A stretch of 64,000 nucleotides of DNA from Morganella psychrotolerans. Its GTDB lineage: Bacteria; Pseudomonadota; Gammaproteobacteria; Enterobacterales; Enterobacteriaceae. The notes beneath the pieces are model-generated. The model saw only the letters and a program-made list of their open reading frames with translations. It did not search any database and was not told the DNA's origin. Position 1 is the first letter of the stretch. Each line of letters starts with the position of its first letter. The position numbers and the translations under genes were made by a program. The stretch covers positions 310,001-374,000 of the forward strand of contig NZ_LZEX01000012.1 in the NCBI RefSeq assembly GCF_001676055.1, given 5' to 3'. This document shows positions 1-9,398 of this stretch, in pieces.

Positions 1-587
1 CGGCAGGTATGCGGGAGTGTCCGCGTTGTCACAGCAAAGGACATGCACGGCGGCCGAACAGTCTGCAACTGACCCTGGCACTGTTATTTACCTCACTGAT
101 TTTATATATCCCGGCGAATCTGCTGCCGATTATGATCACTGAAACACTGGGTAACGGATTTGGCTCAACCATTATGGCGGGGGTTATCCTGCTCTGGGGA
201 GACGGTTCTTATCCGGTGGCGATGGTTATTTTTATTGCCAGTATTATGGTGCCGAGCCTGAAAATGCTGGCGATAGGCTGGTTATGTCTCGATGCCAAAG
301 GTTACGGGATGCGTGATCCGGGCCGGATGCACTTTATTTATGAAATGGTGGAATTTGTCGGGCGCTGGTCCATGATCGACGTTTTCGTGATCGCGGTGCT
401 GGCGGCATTAGTCCGGATGGGACGCCTGATGAGTATTTATCCTGATATTGGTGTGATTTTATTTGCGCTGGTGGTTGTCCTGACGATGATCGCCGCCGAA
501 ATGTTCGACCCGCGCCTGACGTGGGATCGACGTGATAAACAACGGGCGAAGTCTTCAGAGGAGCCTCAGCTTGAACGACAAAAATGA
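1..587 (+). CDS. pqiA: PqiA, intermembrane lipid transport inner-membrane protein (C-terminal part; start outside window)
   Basis: This is the C-terminal ~194 residues of PqiA, the inner-membrane partner of the MCE protein PqiB in the Pqi lipid-transport system. The frame is open to the first base, so the true start lies upstream of the window. Visible features are a zinc-finger-like CPRC at the left edge and hydrophobic stretches typical of the second PqiA domain, including LLFTSLILYIPANLLPI and a VGRWSMIDVFVIAVLAALVR segment. The FDPRLTWD ending resembles E. coli PqiA. The last 17 bases overlap the inferred pqiB start, which points to translational coupling in a pqiABC operon. Identification is firm from similarity to the E. 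coli protein as remembered and from the gene order. Confidence 0.93.
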   Translation, partial: AGMRECPRCHSKGHARRPNSLQLTLALLFTSLILYIPANLLPIMITETLGNGFGSTIMAGVILLWGDGSYPVAMVIFIASIMVPSLKMLAIGWLCLDAKGYGMRDPGRMHFIYEMVEFVGRWSMIDVFVIAVLAALVRMGRLMSIYPDIGVILFALVVVLTMIAAEMFDPRLTWDRRDKQRAKSSEEPQLERQK

Positions 588-2244
588 TGATTTGACAGAC
601 TCAGATGCAGACAGCCTGACGGACGCGAAAGTCAGTAAACTGAAAAGCTGGTCACCGGTCTGGATTATCCCCATCGTCACGGTGCTGATCGGTGCCTGGA
701 TCCTCATCAGCCATTTTCGCGGGCAGGGACCGGAGATCACGCTGATAACCTATAATGCGGAAGGGGTTGAAGCCGGGAAAACCAAGATCAAAAGCCGCAG
801 CGTGGATGTTGGTGTGGTGGAAAGCGTTATGCTGGATCAAAGCTACAGCCGCGTTATCATCAAAGCACGTCTGAATGCGGAAATGAAAGATGTGCTGCGC
901 AAAGATACGGCGTTCTGGGTTGTCAAGCCGACTGTCGGACGTGAAGGCGTCAGCGGGCTGGGCACTCTGTTGTCCGGTGCGTATATCCAGGTGCAACCGG
1001 CAAAAACCGGGGCTGTGAGCGAAGAATTTGAGCTGCTCGATTCTCCACCGCTTGCCGCACCCGATGCAAAAGGGATCCGCGTGATATTGACCAGCCAGCA
1101 GGCCGGTCAGCTTAATCCGGGTGATGCGGTACTGTTTCGCGGATTCCGTGTCGGCTCTGTGGAAACAGCCGAATTTAATCTCGAAGAACGCGATATGCAG
1201 TATGAACTGTTTATCAATGCGCCTTATGACAAACTGATCACCACAAATGTCCGTTTCTGGAAAGACAGCGGCATCTCCTTTGATATGTCCTCACAGGGCG
1301 TAAGTGTGCAGATGGGCTCTTTATCAACGCTGTTCAGCGGTGGTGTCAGCTTTGATGTGCCGGATGGCTGGCAGCCGGGCGAAGAAGTAAACCCGAAAAC
1401 GCTGTTTAAACTGTTTGATAACCAGAAAAATACACAGAACTCACTGTATACCCAGTATAAAAGTTATCTGCTGTTCTTCTCTGACTCTGTCCGTGGTTTA
1501 TCGCCGGGCGCTCCGGTGGAGTTCCGCGGTATTCGTTTGGGAACCGTGGCACAGGTGCCTTTCTATGCGAAAGGGCTGGCACAGACATTTGATCAGGACT
1601 TCCGTATCCCGGTGCTTATCCATATTGAACCGGAACGTTTTGAGAAAGATGTCGGTAAGGGCTTCAAGCTGGAAAAAGAGCTGCAAACCGCACTTCAGCA
1701 AGGGCTGCGTGCTTCTCTGAAATCCGGCAATCTGCTGACGGGCGCACTGTATATTGATCTCGATTTCTATCCGGAGCAGGATGCCTGGAAAGCGCCGCTG
1801 AGTATCTCTGATTATGAAGTTCTGCCGACCACCAGTGGCGGATTGGTTCAGCTGCAACAGAAAGTCCTTGCTGCACTGGATAAAATCAACGGTATGCCGA
1901 TTGAGCCGATGATGAAACAGGCAACAGATACGCTGCGTGCCAGTGAAAAAACGATTGCGGAAGCACAAAAAACCTTGTCTGAGCTGAATGGATTACTGGG
2001 CAGCAAAGAGTTCAAAGCGCTGCCGAAAGATCTGCAATCAACATTGCGCGAACTGAACCGCAGTATGCAGGGTGTTCAGCCGGGATCACCGGCTTACAAT
2101 AAGCTGGTTGATGATATGCAGCGCCTGGATCAGGTTCTGCGTGAACTGCAACCGGTATTGCGGACACTGAACAATAAGAGCAATGCGCTGGTCTTTGAAG
2201 CGAAGCCGCAGTCTGATCCTCAACCTAAGAAGGGGAAGAATTAA
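571..2244 (+). CDS. pqiB: PqiB, MCE-domain intermembrane transport protein
   Basis: PqiB is an inner-membrane-anchored periplasmic tube built from three MCE domains plus a helical needle. It carries lipid between the membranes and is linked to paraquat and SoxRS stress. The ~557-residue product has a single N-terminal membrane segment (WSPVWIIPIVTVLIGAWILI). MCE units begin near residues 45, 160 and 285, and a long helical C-terminus follows (about 420-540). A longer frame opens at ATG 532. I chose TTG 571 because AGAGGAG sits six bases before it and the protein then resembles E. coli PqiB in length. The alternative start at 532 would add 13 residues. It is followed directly by pqiC. Confidence 0.93.
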   Translation: MNDKNDDLTDSDADSLTDAKVSKLKSWSPVWIIPIVTVLIGAWILISHFRGQGPEITLITYNAEGVEAGKTKIKSRSVDVGVVESVMLDQSYSRVIIKARLNAEMKDVLRKDTAFWVVKPTVGREGVSGLGTLLSGAYIQVQPAKTGAVSEEFELLDSPPLAAPDAKGIRVILTSQQAGQLNPGDAVLFRGFRVGSVETAEFNLEERDMQYELFINAPYDKLITTNVRFWKDSGISFDMSSQGVSVQMGSLSTLFSGGVSFDVPDGWQPGEEVNPKTLFKLFDNQKNTQNSLYTQYKSYLLFFSDSVRGLSPGAPVEFRGIRLGTVAQVPFYAKGLAQTFDQDFRIPVLIHIEPERFEKDVGKGFKLEKELQTALQQGLRASLKSGNLLTGALYIDLDFYPEQDAWKAPLSISDYEVLPTTSGGLVQLQQKVLAALDKINGMPIEPMMKQATDTLRASEKTIAEAQKTLSELNGLLGSKEFKALPKDLQSTLRELNRSMQGVQPGSPAYNKLVDDMQRLDQVLRELQPVLRTLNNKSNALVFEAKPQSDPQPKKGKN

Positions 2245-2245
2245 G

Positions 2246-2836
2246 ATGAAAAACCTGGCGAAAGCGCTGGCATTTCTGGGTATTTTTGTACTGGCGGGAT
2301 GCAGCAGCATCCCTGAAAAACAGTATTATCAGTTGCCGTCTGTTACCTCATCATCAGCCGGTGCGGATCAGTCCGGTTACCGGAGCAGCACCGGCGATAA
2401 CCGGGCACCACAGCTGTGGATCCAGCGCATCACACTGAGTGATGTGCTGGGTAATTCAGGCATCGTTTATCAGACCAGTGATGTGGAATACAGCATCGGC
2501 AGCACAAATTTATGGGCAGGACCGCTGGAGCAGCAGTTACTGGATGCGATGACCACAGAACTCAGCCAGGCATTACCGGACAGACTGGTTTCTGTGCAGC
2601 CGCTGGAAATGAAACCGGATACACTGACCATCAGTGTGACCGGTTTCCACGGACGCTATGACGGTAAAGTGATTGTGGCGGGCAGCTGGATTTATACCCA
2701 CGGCGAAAATGTTATTCGTCATCCGTTTAACCTTGTTCTGACACAAAGTGAGAACGGGTATCCTGAACTGGTCCGTACCCTCGGCGAGGGATGGGCGCAG
2801 GTGGCGAAATCGGTCGCAGAAGAGATACGTAAGTAA
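2246..2836 (+). CDS. pqiC: PqiC (YmbA), outer-membrane lipoprotein of the Pqi system
   Basis: PqiC is the lipoprotein that anchors the PqiB needle at the outer membrane (ABC-type transport auxiliary lipoprotein family). The ATG at 2246 is preceded by an AGAAGGGGAAG ribosome site inside the end of pqiB and gives 196 residues. A longer frame opens at 2183 but would place the signal peptide internally. The signal peptide ends in a LAGC lipobox, so Cys19 is the expected lipidated residue. Conserved blocks such as YYQLP, VYQTSDVEY and FHGRYDGKVIVAGSW match E. coli YmbA. It is the last gene of pqiABC and is followed by a hairpin terminator. Confidence 0.92.
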   Translation: MKNLAKALAFLGIFVLAGCSSIPEKQYYQLPSVTSSSAGADQSGYRSSTGDNRAPQLWIQRITLSDVLGNSGIVYQTSDVEYSIGSTNLWAGPLEQQLLDAMTTELSQALPDRLVSVQPLEMKPDTLTISVTGFHGRYDGKVIVAGSWIYTHGENVIRHPFNLVLTQSENGYPELVRTLGEGWAQVAKSVAEEIRK

Positions 2837-2841
2837 TCCGC

Positions 2842-2878
2842 AAACTGCCCTCTGTGGTGTAAAAACAAAGGGCAGTTT
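2842..2878 (+). terminator. Rho-independent terminator after pqiABC
   Basis: The inverted repeat AAACTGCCCT / AGGGCAGTTT starts 5 bases after the pqiC stop, and its last arm runs into TTT. The rest of the gap to rmf (about 2880-3180) is AT-rich. It presumably carries the rmf promoter and leader, but no motif was clear enough to annotate. Confidence 0.75.
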
Positions 2879-3182
2879 AGTATTAAAAGAGCAAATTTGT
2901 GAAACAGCTCTCATTCCTCTGATTAACAGTCTGATTGCAAAACTAATTTAGTTCCCATTCTGTTTTACTCTCTGCCTGTGTTTACGGTTGCATAAAAACT
3001 AATCAACTGATTACGCTGATAAAACAATCCCCCTGTTTTTACTATGTATTTTTTTGCAAAGCGCACCTGACACGCCCTGAATCTTCTTTACTTGCAATCC
3101 TCAGCCCGACAGCGTATTTCTGTTATGGGTTGAATAAAACTCAACCTGTTTTGACACTGAATAACATGAGGGAAGTAACGGC

Positions 3183-3350
3183 ATGAAAAGACAAAAGCGT
3201 GATCGTTTAGCGAGAGCATTAACCAAAGGTTATCAGGCGGGTATTTTAGGACGTTCTAAAGAGTGTTGCCCGTATCTTAAGATTGACGAACGTTCTCACT
3301 GGCTGGGAGGCTGGCGCGAGGCCATCGATAACAGGGCGGTCATTGCGTAA
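3183..3350 (+). CDS. rmf: Ribosome modulation factor
   Basis: RMF is a 55-residue, highly basic protein that binds the 30S subunit near the anti-Shine-Dalgarno region and promotes 100S ribosome dimers in stationary phase. The frame begins MKRQKRDRLARA and contains the family signature YQAGI-GRSKE-CPY and WLGGWREA, nearly identical to E. coli RMF in sequence and length. A good ribosome site (GAGGGAAG) precedes the ATG. The gene lies between pqiC and fabA as in E. coli. ppGpp and stationary-phase control is known for the family but is not visible here. Confidence 0.96.
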   Translation: MKRQKRDRLARALTKGYQAGILGRSKECCPYLKIDERSHWLGGWREAIDNRAVIA

Positions 3351-3365
3351 CCGGATTTGAATAAT

Positions 3366-3393
3366 AAAAAACCTCCGCAAGCGGAGGTTTTTT
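3366..3393 (+). terminator. Bidirectional terminator between rmf and fabA
   Basis: A perfect hairpin with stem ACCTCCGC / GCGGAGGT is flanked by A6 on the left and T6 on the right. It can therefore terminate rmf on the plus strand and fabA on the minus strand. Confidence 0.9.
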
Positions 3394-3420
3394 GCAGGTA
3401 AGACGTCTGAGACCGGCGGA

Positions 3421-3939
3421 TTAAAACGCGCTGGTATCTTTAAATAGTCCTACTTTAAGATCCGTGGCGGTATAAATCAGTTTGTCATCGACAAAGACTT
3501 CACCATCACCGATACCCATAATCAACTTACGGTTGATAACACGCTTGAGGTGAATACGGTAAGTGACTTTTTTCGAGGTCGGTAATATCTGTCCGCTGAA
3601 TTTAACTTCACCCACACCCAGCGCACGGCCTTTACCTTCACCGCCCAGCCAGCCGAGATAGAATCCGACTAACTGCCACATTGCATCCAGGCCTAAGCAG
3701 CCCGGCATTACCGGATCGTTGGTGAAATGACAACCGAAAAACCACAGTTCAGGGTTGATATCCAGCTCAGCTTCAATATAGCCTTTATCAAAATGACCGC
3801 CGGTTTCGCTCATTTTAATGACGCGATCCATCATCAGCATGTTGCCGGATGGTAATGGCGGCCCGTTTTCACCAAAGAGTTCACCCCGTCCTGAGGCTTC
3901 AAGTTCCTGCTTTGTGTATGAATCTTGTTTTGCGACCAT
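3421..3939 (-). CDS. fabA: 3-hydroxydecanoyl-ACP dehydratase/isomerase FabA
   Basis: FabA dehydrates 3-hydroxydecanoyl-ACP and isomerises trans-2 to cis-3-decenoyl-ACP, which is the entry to unsaturated fatty acids in gamma-proteobacteria. The 172-residue product is full length. It keeps the hot-dog-fold catalytic pair His71 (in WFFGCHF) and Asp85 (in [10 protein letters not shown]). The start [10 protein letters not shown] matches other enterobacterial FabA proteins. Upstream, before lonH, lie a FabR-type palindrome and a FadR-type site. Both the activator and repressor arrangement of E. coli therefore appears conserved. Confidence 0.97.
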   Translation of the reverse strand: MVAKQDSYTKQELEASGRGELFGENGPPLPSGNMLMMDRVIKMSETGGHFDKGYIEAELDINPELWFFGCHFTNDPVMPGCLGLDAMWQLVGFYLGWLGGEGKGRALGVGEVKFSGQILPTSKKVTYRIHLKRVINRKLIMGIGDGEVFVDDKLIYTATDLKVGLFKDTSAF

Positions 3940-3979
3940 AACTCAATCTTTGCCTTGTTTTTCAGATAGGTTACACAAT

Positions 3980-3997
3980 AGCGTACACTTGTACGCT
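3980..3997. promoter_or_regulatory. FabR operator (unsaturated fatty acid repressor site)
   Basis: The palindrome AGCGTACACTTGTACGCT lies about 40 bases upstream of the fabA ATG and matches the FabR operator known from E. coli fabA and fabB. The match is by recalled motif. FabR itself is not in the window. Confidence 0.8.
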
Positions 3998-4013
3998 GAA
4001 CAAGTCCGATCAG
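3997..4013 (-). promoter_or_regulatory. FadR activator site upstream of fabA
   Basis: Read on the fabA strand, CTGATCGGACTTGTTCA resembles the FadR consensus (AGCTGGTCCGAYNTGTT) and sits at the same place as the E. coli fabA FadR site. It abuts the FabR palindrome, consistent with joint activation by FadR and repression by FabR. Confidence 0.7.
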
Positions 4014-4025
4014 ATAAAATGTGAG

Positions 4026-5770
4026 CTACTTCCACCAACGGGAGAACCACGGTGCTCTTGGTTTATCCTGATTGTTTGCCAGGAAAATCCGATCCTGAAT
4101 TATAGCTAACAGGTGTTCTCCGGAAGGATTATTTTCTTCTTCATAATACGGCATTTTCATCAGATGTGATGCCGCCTGTGACACATGCGAAGCTGTGCAG
4201 ATACGGAACTCACCCGCACGTACTGCATCAACAACATCATCCGACAGTACAAGATGGCGTTCGTTGGAGGCAGGAATAATGACCCCTTGTTCCCCGGTGA
4301 GCCCTCTGCTCTGACACAGACGGAAAAAACCTTCTATTTTTTCATTCACGCCGCCAATAGCCTGGACGAAACCAAACTGATCGACCGAACCGGTTACGGC
4401 AATCTGCTGGTCAACCGGCTGCCAGGAGAGGGCGCTTATCAGTGCACAAAGCTCGGCCAGAGAGGCACTGTCACCATCTACTTCGCCATAGGATTGCTCA
4501 AACACCACAGAAGTCGAGAACGGGAACGGCTGATCCAGTTTCAGTTCGGCAATCAGATAAGCCTGCATAATCATCATGCCTTTTGCATGAATATTACCGC
4601 CAAGCTCAGATTTGCGTTCAACATCAACAAACTCACCGTCACCGATATGTGCAACACAGGTAATGCGGGAGGGTTCGCCCACCGCCTGCGGGTGGCCCGG
4701 ATACTGAAGGACAGAGAGCCCGTTTATCTGACCGACGGTACTGCCCTGCGTCTGGATATAAACCTGGCCCTGAAGCATTTCGTCCAGGCCTCTGTCAGCC
4801 AGATAGCCATGACGCCAGAGGCGGTTTTCCTGAATCTTGCGCAGAGCTTCGGCTGTAATTGTCTCAGACGGCAGCAGTGTTGCCGCATCACGCAGTAATG
4901 ACGTCAGCCATAACAAATCAAGCGGCAGTCGTTTCTTATCTTCCTGGTGGCGCATTCCCTGACGGATCAGTTCATACCAGCCATCGGGACTGAGTGACGG
5001 CAGCTGGTTTTCTTTCAGCAGACCATTGATAAACTGACACCATACAGTGAGCTGCTCAATGTCTTCAATCTGACTGTCAAACTCATATTCCCCGTACAGG
5101 CTTCTTCACTGAGTTCCGGCTCTGTCAGCATGAATTCATCAAGACTCATACGGTCACCGACTAAAATGACACGCAGATCCAGAGGCATACCATCGACAGG
5201 GAACGGCAGCGGGTGTTGTTCTGTGTGTGCCAGCCACTCAAAACGCTGAGCGCAGACCATTTGTTTCAGGCGCAGCCACATTAACGGCTGTGCGAGCAGG
5301 CTGCGCATTGAGATAATCAGGTAGCCGCCGTTAATCTGATGGATCAGACCGGGTTGCAGCTGAACATGCTGATGATGTGTAAATACCTGACCAAACAGCT
5401 GTTCCGGCTCGACCCAGTCGCAGACAGCAAAAGGGCGTGTTGCACTGAAGTGACCATTATCCGCAGGTGTAAAAATAAACCGGTGATTATCAAAATGGTA
5501 TTCACCGCCGGCGGTACGTTTTTGCTGAGCGCGTGCATCAGGCGGCAGCAATTGCGCTATCGTATTCAGATAACATTCACTTTCATCACTTTTTACCAGT
5601 ATAAAACGGCGCTTGGCAGCCGGATGACTGAAAAGTGACAGGCTTTCCTGCAAACGGGCCTGTACCGCGTCTGTACCCAGTGCAGGGAGTGAAGAGGCGG
5701 TTTGCAGGAGCTCGTGGTAACTGTTTTCATCAGGCAGTAATGATTGCCAGGTTAATTGTTTAATATTCAC
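4026..5770 (-). pseudogene. lonH: Lon-like protease LonH/YcbZ, frameshifted
   Basis: This is a homologue of E. coli YcbZ (LonH), a Lon-type Ser-Lys protease of about 586 residues. The N-terminal frame (5770 down to about 5100) is in register up to TEPELSEEA and then runs into a nonsense tail that stops at 5015. From about 5099 another frame continues with YGEYEFDSQIEDIEQLTVWCQF, which aligns with the E. coli sequence. That frame runs unbroken through the protease domain to 4026. Inserting one C after GCC (5099-5101) restores a continuous protein of about 582 residues. The catalytic Ser (EVDGDSASLAEL) and Lys (GGVNEKIEG) are intact. The cause is either real inactivation or a sequence error. 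The position between fabA and matP is the conserved one. Confidence 0.85.
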
Positions 5771-6031
5771 TCGGTATTGTCTACTTTTGATGATGTCAGG
5801 CGTATGTGAGGTATGTAAGGATCAGGTGCTTTCCGCCGTGTGCGGCTCTCAGCACTGCCTTTGAATAGTAACGGAAATAATGAGGCATTGTAGCGCGTAA
5901 GTATGTCTGATAGCTATCCTCGTGACGTTTATTTTACCCGGCCGGATAAGAGAGAATCTGATTTAGGAGCGGTTTTTTAAAGCAAATATTGCTATGCTTA
6001 TGAAAGTGTTACCCTGTCACTGAGAAAAATA

Positions 6032-6649
6032 ATGAAATATCAACAACTAGAGAACCTGGAGTGCGGCTGGAAGTGGGCATATCTGGTCAAAAAACACCGT
6101 GAAGGTGAAGCTATTACCCGGCATGTGGAGAAAAGTCAGGCAGAAGACGCGGTTGCACTGCTGCTGAAACTTGAATCTCATCCTGTCAAAGTCACCGGCT
6201 GGATACAAAAGCATATGTCACCGGTATTGATAAACCGGATGAGTCAGACTATCCGTGCCCGTCGTAAGCGCCATTTTAATGCTGAGCAGCAACATACCCG
6301 TAAGAAATCTGTCGATTTGGAGTTTTTGGTCTGGCAGCGTTTATCTGCATTATCACAGCGACGCGGCAGTACATTGTCAGATACGATTATTCAGTTACTG
6401 GAAGATGCGGAGCGGAAAGAAAAATACGCGACGAAGATGACGTCTCTGAAGGAAGATCTGCAAAACTTATTGGGCAGCGACAAAAATAAACCCCATCCGG
6501 AGACGGGGTTTATGAATTCATTGCGTTATGCAACCGAATCAGAAATTACTGAGCAGCAGCCTGTGAAACTTGTTCAGTTACGCCCTGAATTTCGATTTCA
6601 ACACGACGGTCTGGTGCCAGACATTCGATCAGAGCAGCGCGCTGTTTGA
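6032..6649 (+). CDS. matP: MatP, Ter macrodomain organiser, with C-terminal read-through extension
   Basis: MatP binds matS sites and condenses the replication-terminus macrodomain, linking it to the divisome through ZapB. Residues 1 to about 150 align closely with E. coli MatP, from [10 protein letters not shown] through RRKRHFNAE, the ribbon-helix-helix region and ending NLLG. E. coli MatP stops there at 150 residues. Here the frame continues for about 50 more residues across the shared terminator and antisense into the 3' end of ompA. One extra A in the AAAAA at 6482-6486 would give a TAA directly after LLGSDKK. The extension may therefore be a sequence error or a recent stop loss rather than a functional tail. 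Confidence 0.88.
   Translation: MKYQQLENLECGWKWAYLVKKHREGEAITRHVEKSQAEDAVALLLKLESHPVKVTGWIQKHMSPVLINRMSQTIRARRKRHFNAEQQHTRKKSVDLEFLVWQRLSALSQRRGSTLSDTIIQLLEDAERKEKYATKMTSLKEDLQNLLGSDKNKPHPETGFMNSLRYATESEITEQQPVKLVQLRPEFRFQHDGLVPDIRSEQRAV
6487..6512. terminator. Bidirectional terminator between matP and ompA
   Basis: The inverted repeat TAAACCCC / GGGGTTTA lies beyond the expected MatP end and just after the ompA stop, so it can serve both convergent genes. The annotated MatP frame reads through it. Confidence 0.75.
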
Positions 6650-7634
6650 TATTATCACATTTGTTGCCAGTGATAGGATCTTCTTTACCGCGGCCTTCTG
6701 CACGGATGCTGCCTGTAGGGATACCTTTAGCAACCAGGTAATCTACAACGCTCTGAGCACGTTTCTGTGACAGTGGCAGGTTGTAGTTCTGTGAACCGAT
6801 GCGGTCAGTGTAACCGATAACCAGGACGTTGCCCTGAGTTGGGTCGATTGACGCCAGTTCGTTGAACAGCTGGTTCAGAGCTTCCTGACCTTCAGTTTTC
6901 AGAGTTGACTTGTTGAAGTTAAACAGAACGTCTGAACGCAGGGTGAAACGTTTGTTTTCAACAACAGGAGCAGGAGCAGGAGCTGGCTCTACAACTGGTG
7001 CTGCAACGTCATCCTGACCGAAGCGGTACGCGATACCAACACTCAGCATGCCGTTATCCGGACGTGCGCCCAGAGTTTCTTTATCGCCGATGTTGCTGAT
7101 CCACTGATATTCCACACGAGCGGCGATATCACGGGTAATTGCGTATTCAGTACCCAGTGCAACTAACGGTGAAACACCGGTGTCGTTCTGAGTTTTCTGT
7201 GCGCTGCGAACACCGCCGGCAACAGTTGAATAGCTTGAATCTGCACGCCATACCATGGCACCCAGACGTGTATAAACGTCTAAGTCTTCCATTACCGGAT
7301 AGCTCAGTTTGGTAGTCAGCTGAATACCCTGTGCTTTGAACGCGCCGTTGTTACCGTCGCCTTTATAAGGCATACGACCTAACCAGTCGTAACCTAATTC
7401 AAAGCCCATGTACTGGTTGTGCTGGAAACCAGCATATGCACCAGCACCGATCTGGTCTTTATGGGTAGGACCAGTGTTGCCTAAGGTTTCACCGTCCAGG
7501 CTTGTACCGGTGTTCTGATACTGGGACCAACCTAATTTAGCACCAGTGTACCAGGTGTTATCTTTCGGAGCTGCTTGCGCAACAGTTGCGAAAGCTGCTA
7601 CTGCTACTGCCACTGCGATAGCTGTCTTTTTCAT
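6546..7634 (-). CDS. ompA: Outer membrane protein A
   Basis: OmpA is an abundant eight-stranded outer-membrane barrel with a periplasmic peptidoglycan-binding domain. The ATG at 7634 gives MKKTAIAV and a 21-residue signal peptide ending AQA; six further in-frame codons upstream are not needed. The barrel spans about residues 22-195. It is followed by a Pro/Ala hinge ([15 protein letters not shown]) and the OmpA C-terminal domain, with [18 protein letters not shown] as its peptidoglycan-binding signature and a disulfide pair near the end. Codon use looks highly biased, as expected for a strongly expressed gene. A long leader lies upstream. Confidence 0.97.
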   Translation of the reverse strand: MKKTAIAVAVAVAAFATVAQAAPKDNTWYTGAKLGWSQYQNTGTSLDGETLGNTGPTHKDQIGAGAYAGFQHNQYMGFELGYDWLGRMPYKGDGNNGAFKAQGIQLTTKLSYPVMEDLDVYTRLGAMVWRADSSYSTVAGGVRSAQKTQNDTGVSPLVALGTEYAITRDIAARVEYQWISNIGDKETLGARPDNGMLSVGIAYRFGQDDVAAPVVEPAPAPAPVVENKRFTLRSDVLFNFNKSTLKTEGQEALNQLFNELASIDPTQGNVLVIGYTDRIGSQNYNLPLSQKRAQSVVDYLVAKGIPTGSIRAEGRGKEDPITGNKCDNIKQRAALIECLAPDRRVEIEIQGVTEQVSQAAAQ

Positions 7635-7751
7635 TTTACGCCTCGTTATCATCCAAATAGGCTCTGGCTTGAATAGCCTTATTTTTGCCTTTGGTTTTTA
7701 AAAATAGTCAGGGATTATGTGCTCAATTTAGTAAATAGCTCCCAATAGGGA

Positions 7752-7779
7752 ATTTTAAGCACTACCTTAACGGTGTAAA
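7752..7779 (-). promoter_or_regulatory. Candidate ompA promoter
   Basis: On the minus strand, TTTACA and TAAAAT are separated by 16 bases. This would give an untranslated leader of roughly 110 bases, comparable to the long stabilising ompA leader of E. coli. The rest of the 7635-7985 gap is AT-rich with no gene. Confidence 0.45.
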
Positions 7780-7985
7780 GTCTACAGCGAAGTTCAAAAG
7801 TTACAAGGGTATCCGACAGAATTTGGTTAAAAAAAAAGCAAAAAAGTGTACTGATTCATAAACATACAAAATAGTCAATTTCTTTGGATATTTAGCTTAA
7901 CGCATTGAAATATTGTAATTTTATTAACTAAGCCGAGCAAATGATACGGGCTTGTAAAAAAGACTGAGAATATTCTTAATTCTGC

Positions 7986-8504
7986 TTAGTGATAAGGGAA
8001 AGAGTGAATTTGTACTATGTTCAGTTGTCGTGCCTGCGGCGCATTATCATTATGCCATTCCTGAGGCCGCATAATAAAGCCCAGGCAGCTTCCCAGCAGA
8101 GCCGCCCGCTGCAACCGGTAATTTTCCTGTTCAGTTAATACCGGCAGCCAGCCAAGAACAACACTGTAGTTACCACTGGCGAGTGCTTTCTCCATTGCAT
8201 CGACACTGTTGATTACCGGAATACGGGAAAGTTGCATGATTTTATCACGGGGCAGCTGATTTTGCGCCAGCCACCGGCGACTGAGTTTTTCACCGGGTGC
8301 CAGCCAGAGCAGCCAGCGTGGTTCACCGGCAAACTGGCGTAACAACGGAAGCAGAATATGAGTCAGGATCATATCATTATTGCGATAGACCAATTCGCTG
8401 ACCATACCGGTTGTGCCTGTTTGTGAGTGACCCGCCCGCGGAAGGGCTGGTGACACGGATGCAGACGTGGCAGGGAGATATTCCCGGATTGATTGCTGGC
8501 GCAT
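7986..8504 (-). CDS. sulA: SOS cell-division inhibitor SulA
   Basis: SulA binds FtsZ and blocks septation during the SOS response. Lon degrades it afterwards. The 172-residue product aligns with E. coli SulA through VSEL-VYR, LLLPLL, SRWLLWLAPGEKLSRRWL and GNYSVVLGWL, and ends in HSFPYH (E. coli HSNLYH), the Lon-recognition tail. A longer frame opens at 8585 but would put the LexA operator inside the gene. The ATG at 8504, preceded by GTGAGG, is the sensible start. Order ompA - sulA - sxy - yccS is as in E. coli. Confidence 0.93.
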   Translation of the reverse strand: MRQQSIREYLPATSASVSPALPRAGHSQTGTTGMVSELVYRNNDMILTHILLPLLRQFAGEPRWLLWLAPGEKLSRRWLAQNQLPRDKIMQLSRIPVINSVDAMEKALASGNYSVVLGWLPVLTEQENYRLQRAALLGSCLGFIMRPQEWHNDNAPQARQLNIVQIHSFPYH

Positions 8505-8523
8505 AGTTGACCTCACATAGTGA

Positions 8524-8543
8524 TACTGTATGGATGTACAGTA
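8524..8543. promoter_or_regulatory. LexA box (SOS operator) of sulA
   Basis: TACTGTATGGATGTACAGTA matches the LexA consensus CTGT-N8-ACAG, extended by TA at both ends. It sits 20 bases upstream of the sulA ATG. It is also compatible with the divergent region before sxy, though sxy is not known as an SOS gene. Confidence 0.92.
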
Positions 8544-8727
8544 CAATTCAATTTCCCTTAGATCAAGTAAATTTTTTCCAAGCAACTCGCAAATTTCAGG
8601 ATTGCCGGGCGTAAATACGAATTTATCGTTGGCAATTGCAGAAACATTCCTTATTTTGTGGCGACGCTGAGCTCAGTCACGGAATGACATAACGATACAT
8701 TTAACCTGCTTTCAAGGGACTGATAAT

Positions 8728-9339
8728 ATGAAGGATTATTTGAAATTGTCAGATGTTCAGTTTGATCGTCTTCAACGCAGCACACAGCCGTTTGGCCGGA
8801 TCCGGTTAAAATCACAGTTCGGATGTATGGGGTTATCAATTGACGGGGTAACCTTTGCACTCATTGCCAATAGTCAGCTCTGGCTGAAAAGCACAGAGGC
8901 GACCCGGGATCTTTTCTGTCAGATGGAGCTGTACGACAGGTTCACATATCCGAAAAGGATACTGCCGATGCGGATTAATTATTACCGGGTGACTGAAGCC
9001 GTGTGGCTGTGCCCTCAGCAGTGTGAGTCTCTTTTTTATCAGACCTACTTCCATGTCCGTGCATTTGCACTTTCGCAGCAGCGGCTGCCGTCACGGATTA
9101 AAGATTTACCTAATGTGGACAGAGCATTAGAGCGTCGTCTCTGGCATGCGGGGATCCGCCAGGTGGATGACCTCTATTTATTAGGCGCGAAAGCCAGTTT
9201 TCTGAAGGTAAAAGCGCGTCCGAAAAATGAACTGAAACTGTTATTTGCCCTCGCCGGTGCGATTGAAGGCTGCCACAGTGCAGTATTACCGAAAGCACTG
9301 CGTGAGGATCTGATTCACTGGCATGGCCGCTTAAATTAA
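8728..9339 (+). CDS. sxy: Competence regulator Sxy/TfoX
   Basis: Sxy (TfoX) works with CRP to activate CRP-S promoters of DNA-uptake and competence genes. The 203-residue product shows the two-domain pattern. The N-terminal TfoX domain carries FGCMGLSIDGVTFALIANSQLWL and NYYRV. The C-terminal domain carries RIKDLPN, LYLLGAKASFLK and LLFALAGAIEG-H-AALP-like blocks that match E. coli Sxy. The gene is divergent from sulA and convergent with yccS, the E. coli order. In E. coli sxy translation is limited by mRNA structure; I did not assess that here. Confidence 0.9.
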   Translation: MKDYLKLSDVQFDRLQRSTQPFGRIRLKSQFGCMGLSIDGVTFALIANSQLWLKSTEATRDLFCQMELYDRFTYPKRILPMRINYYRVTEAVWLCPQQCESLFYQTYFHVRAFALSQQRLPSRIKDLPNVDRALERRLWHAGIRQVDDLYLLGAKASFLKVKARPKNELKLLFALAGAIEGCHSAVLPKALREDLIHWHGRLN

Positions 9340-9352
9340 GGCTGGTGTTGAT

Positions 9353-9390
9353 ACCCCGGGGAATGCTGTTATCTGTTTTGTCCCCGGGGT
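9353..9390. terminator. Terminator-like hairpin between sxy and yccS
   Basis: ACCCCGGGG and CCCCGGGGT form a nine-pair stem around a 20-base loop containing TTTTG. It lies between the convergent stops of sxy and yccS and lacks a clear T tail, so efficiency is uncertain. Confidence 0.6.
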
Positions 9391-9398
9391 CCGGCTGA

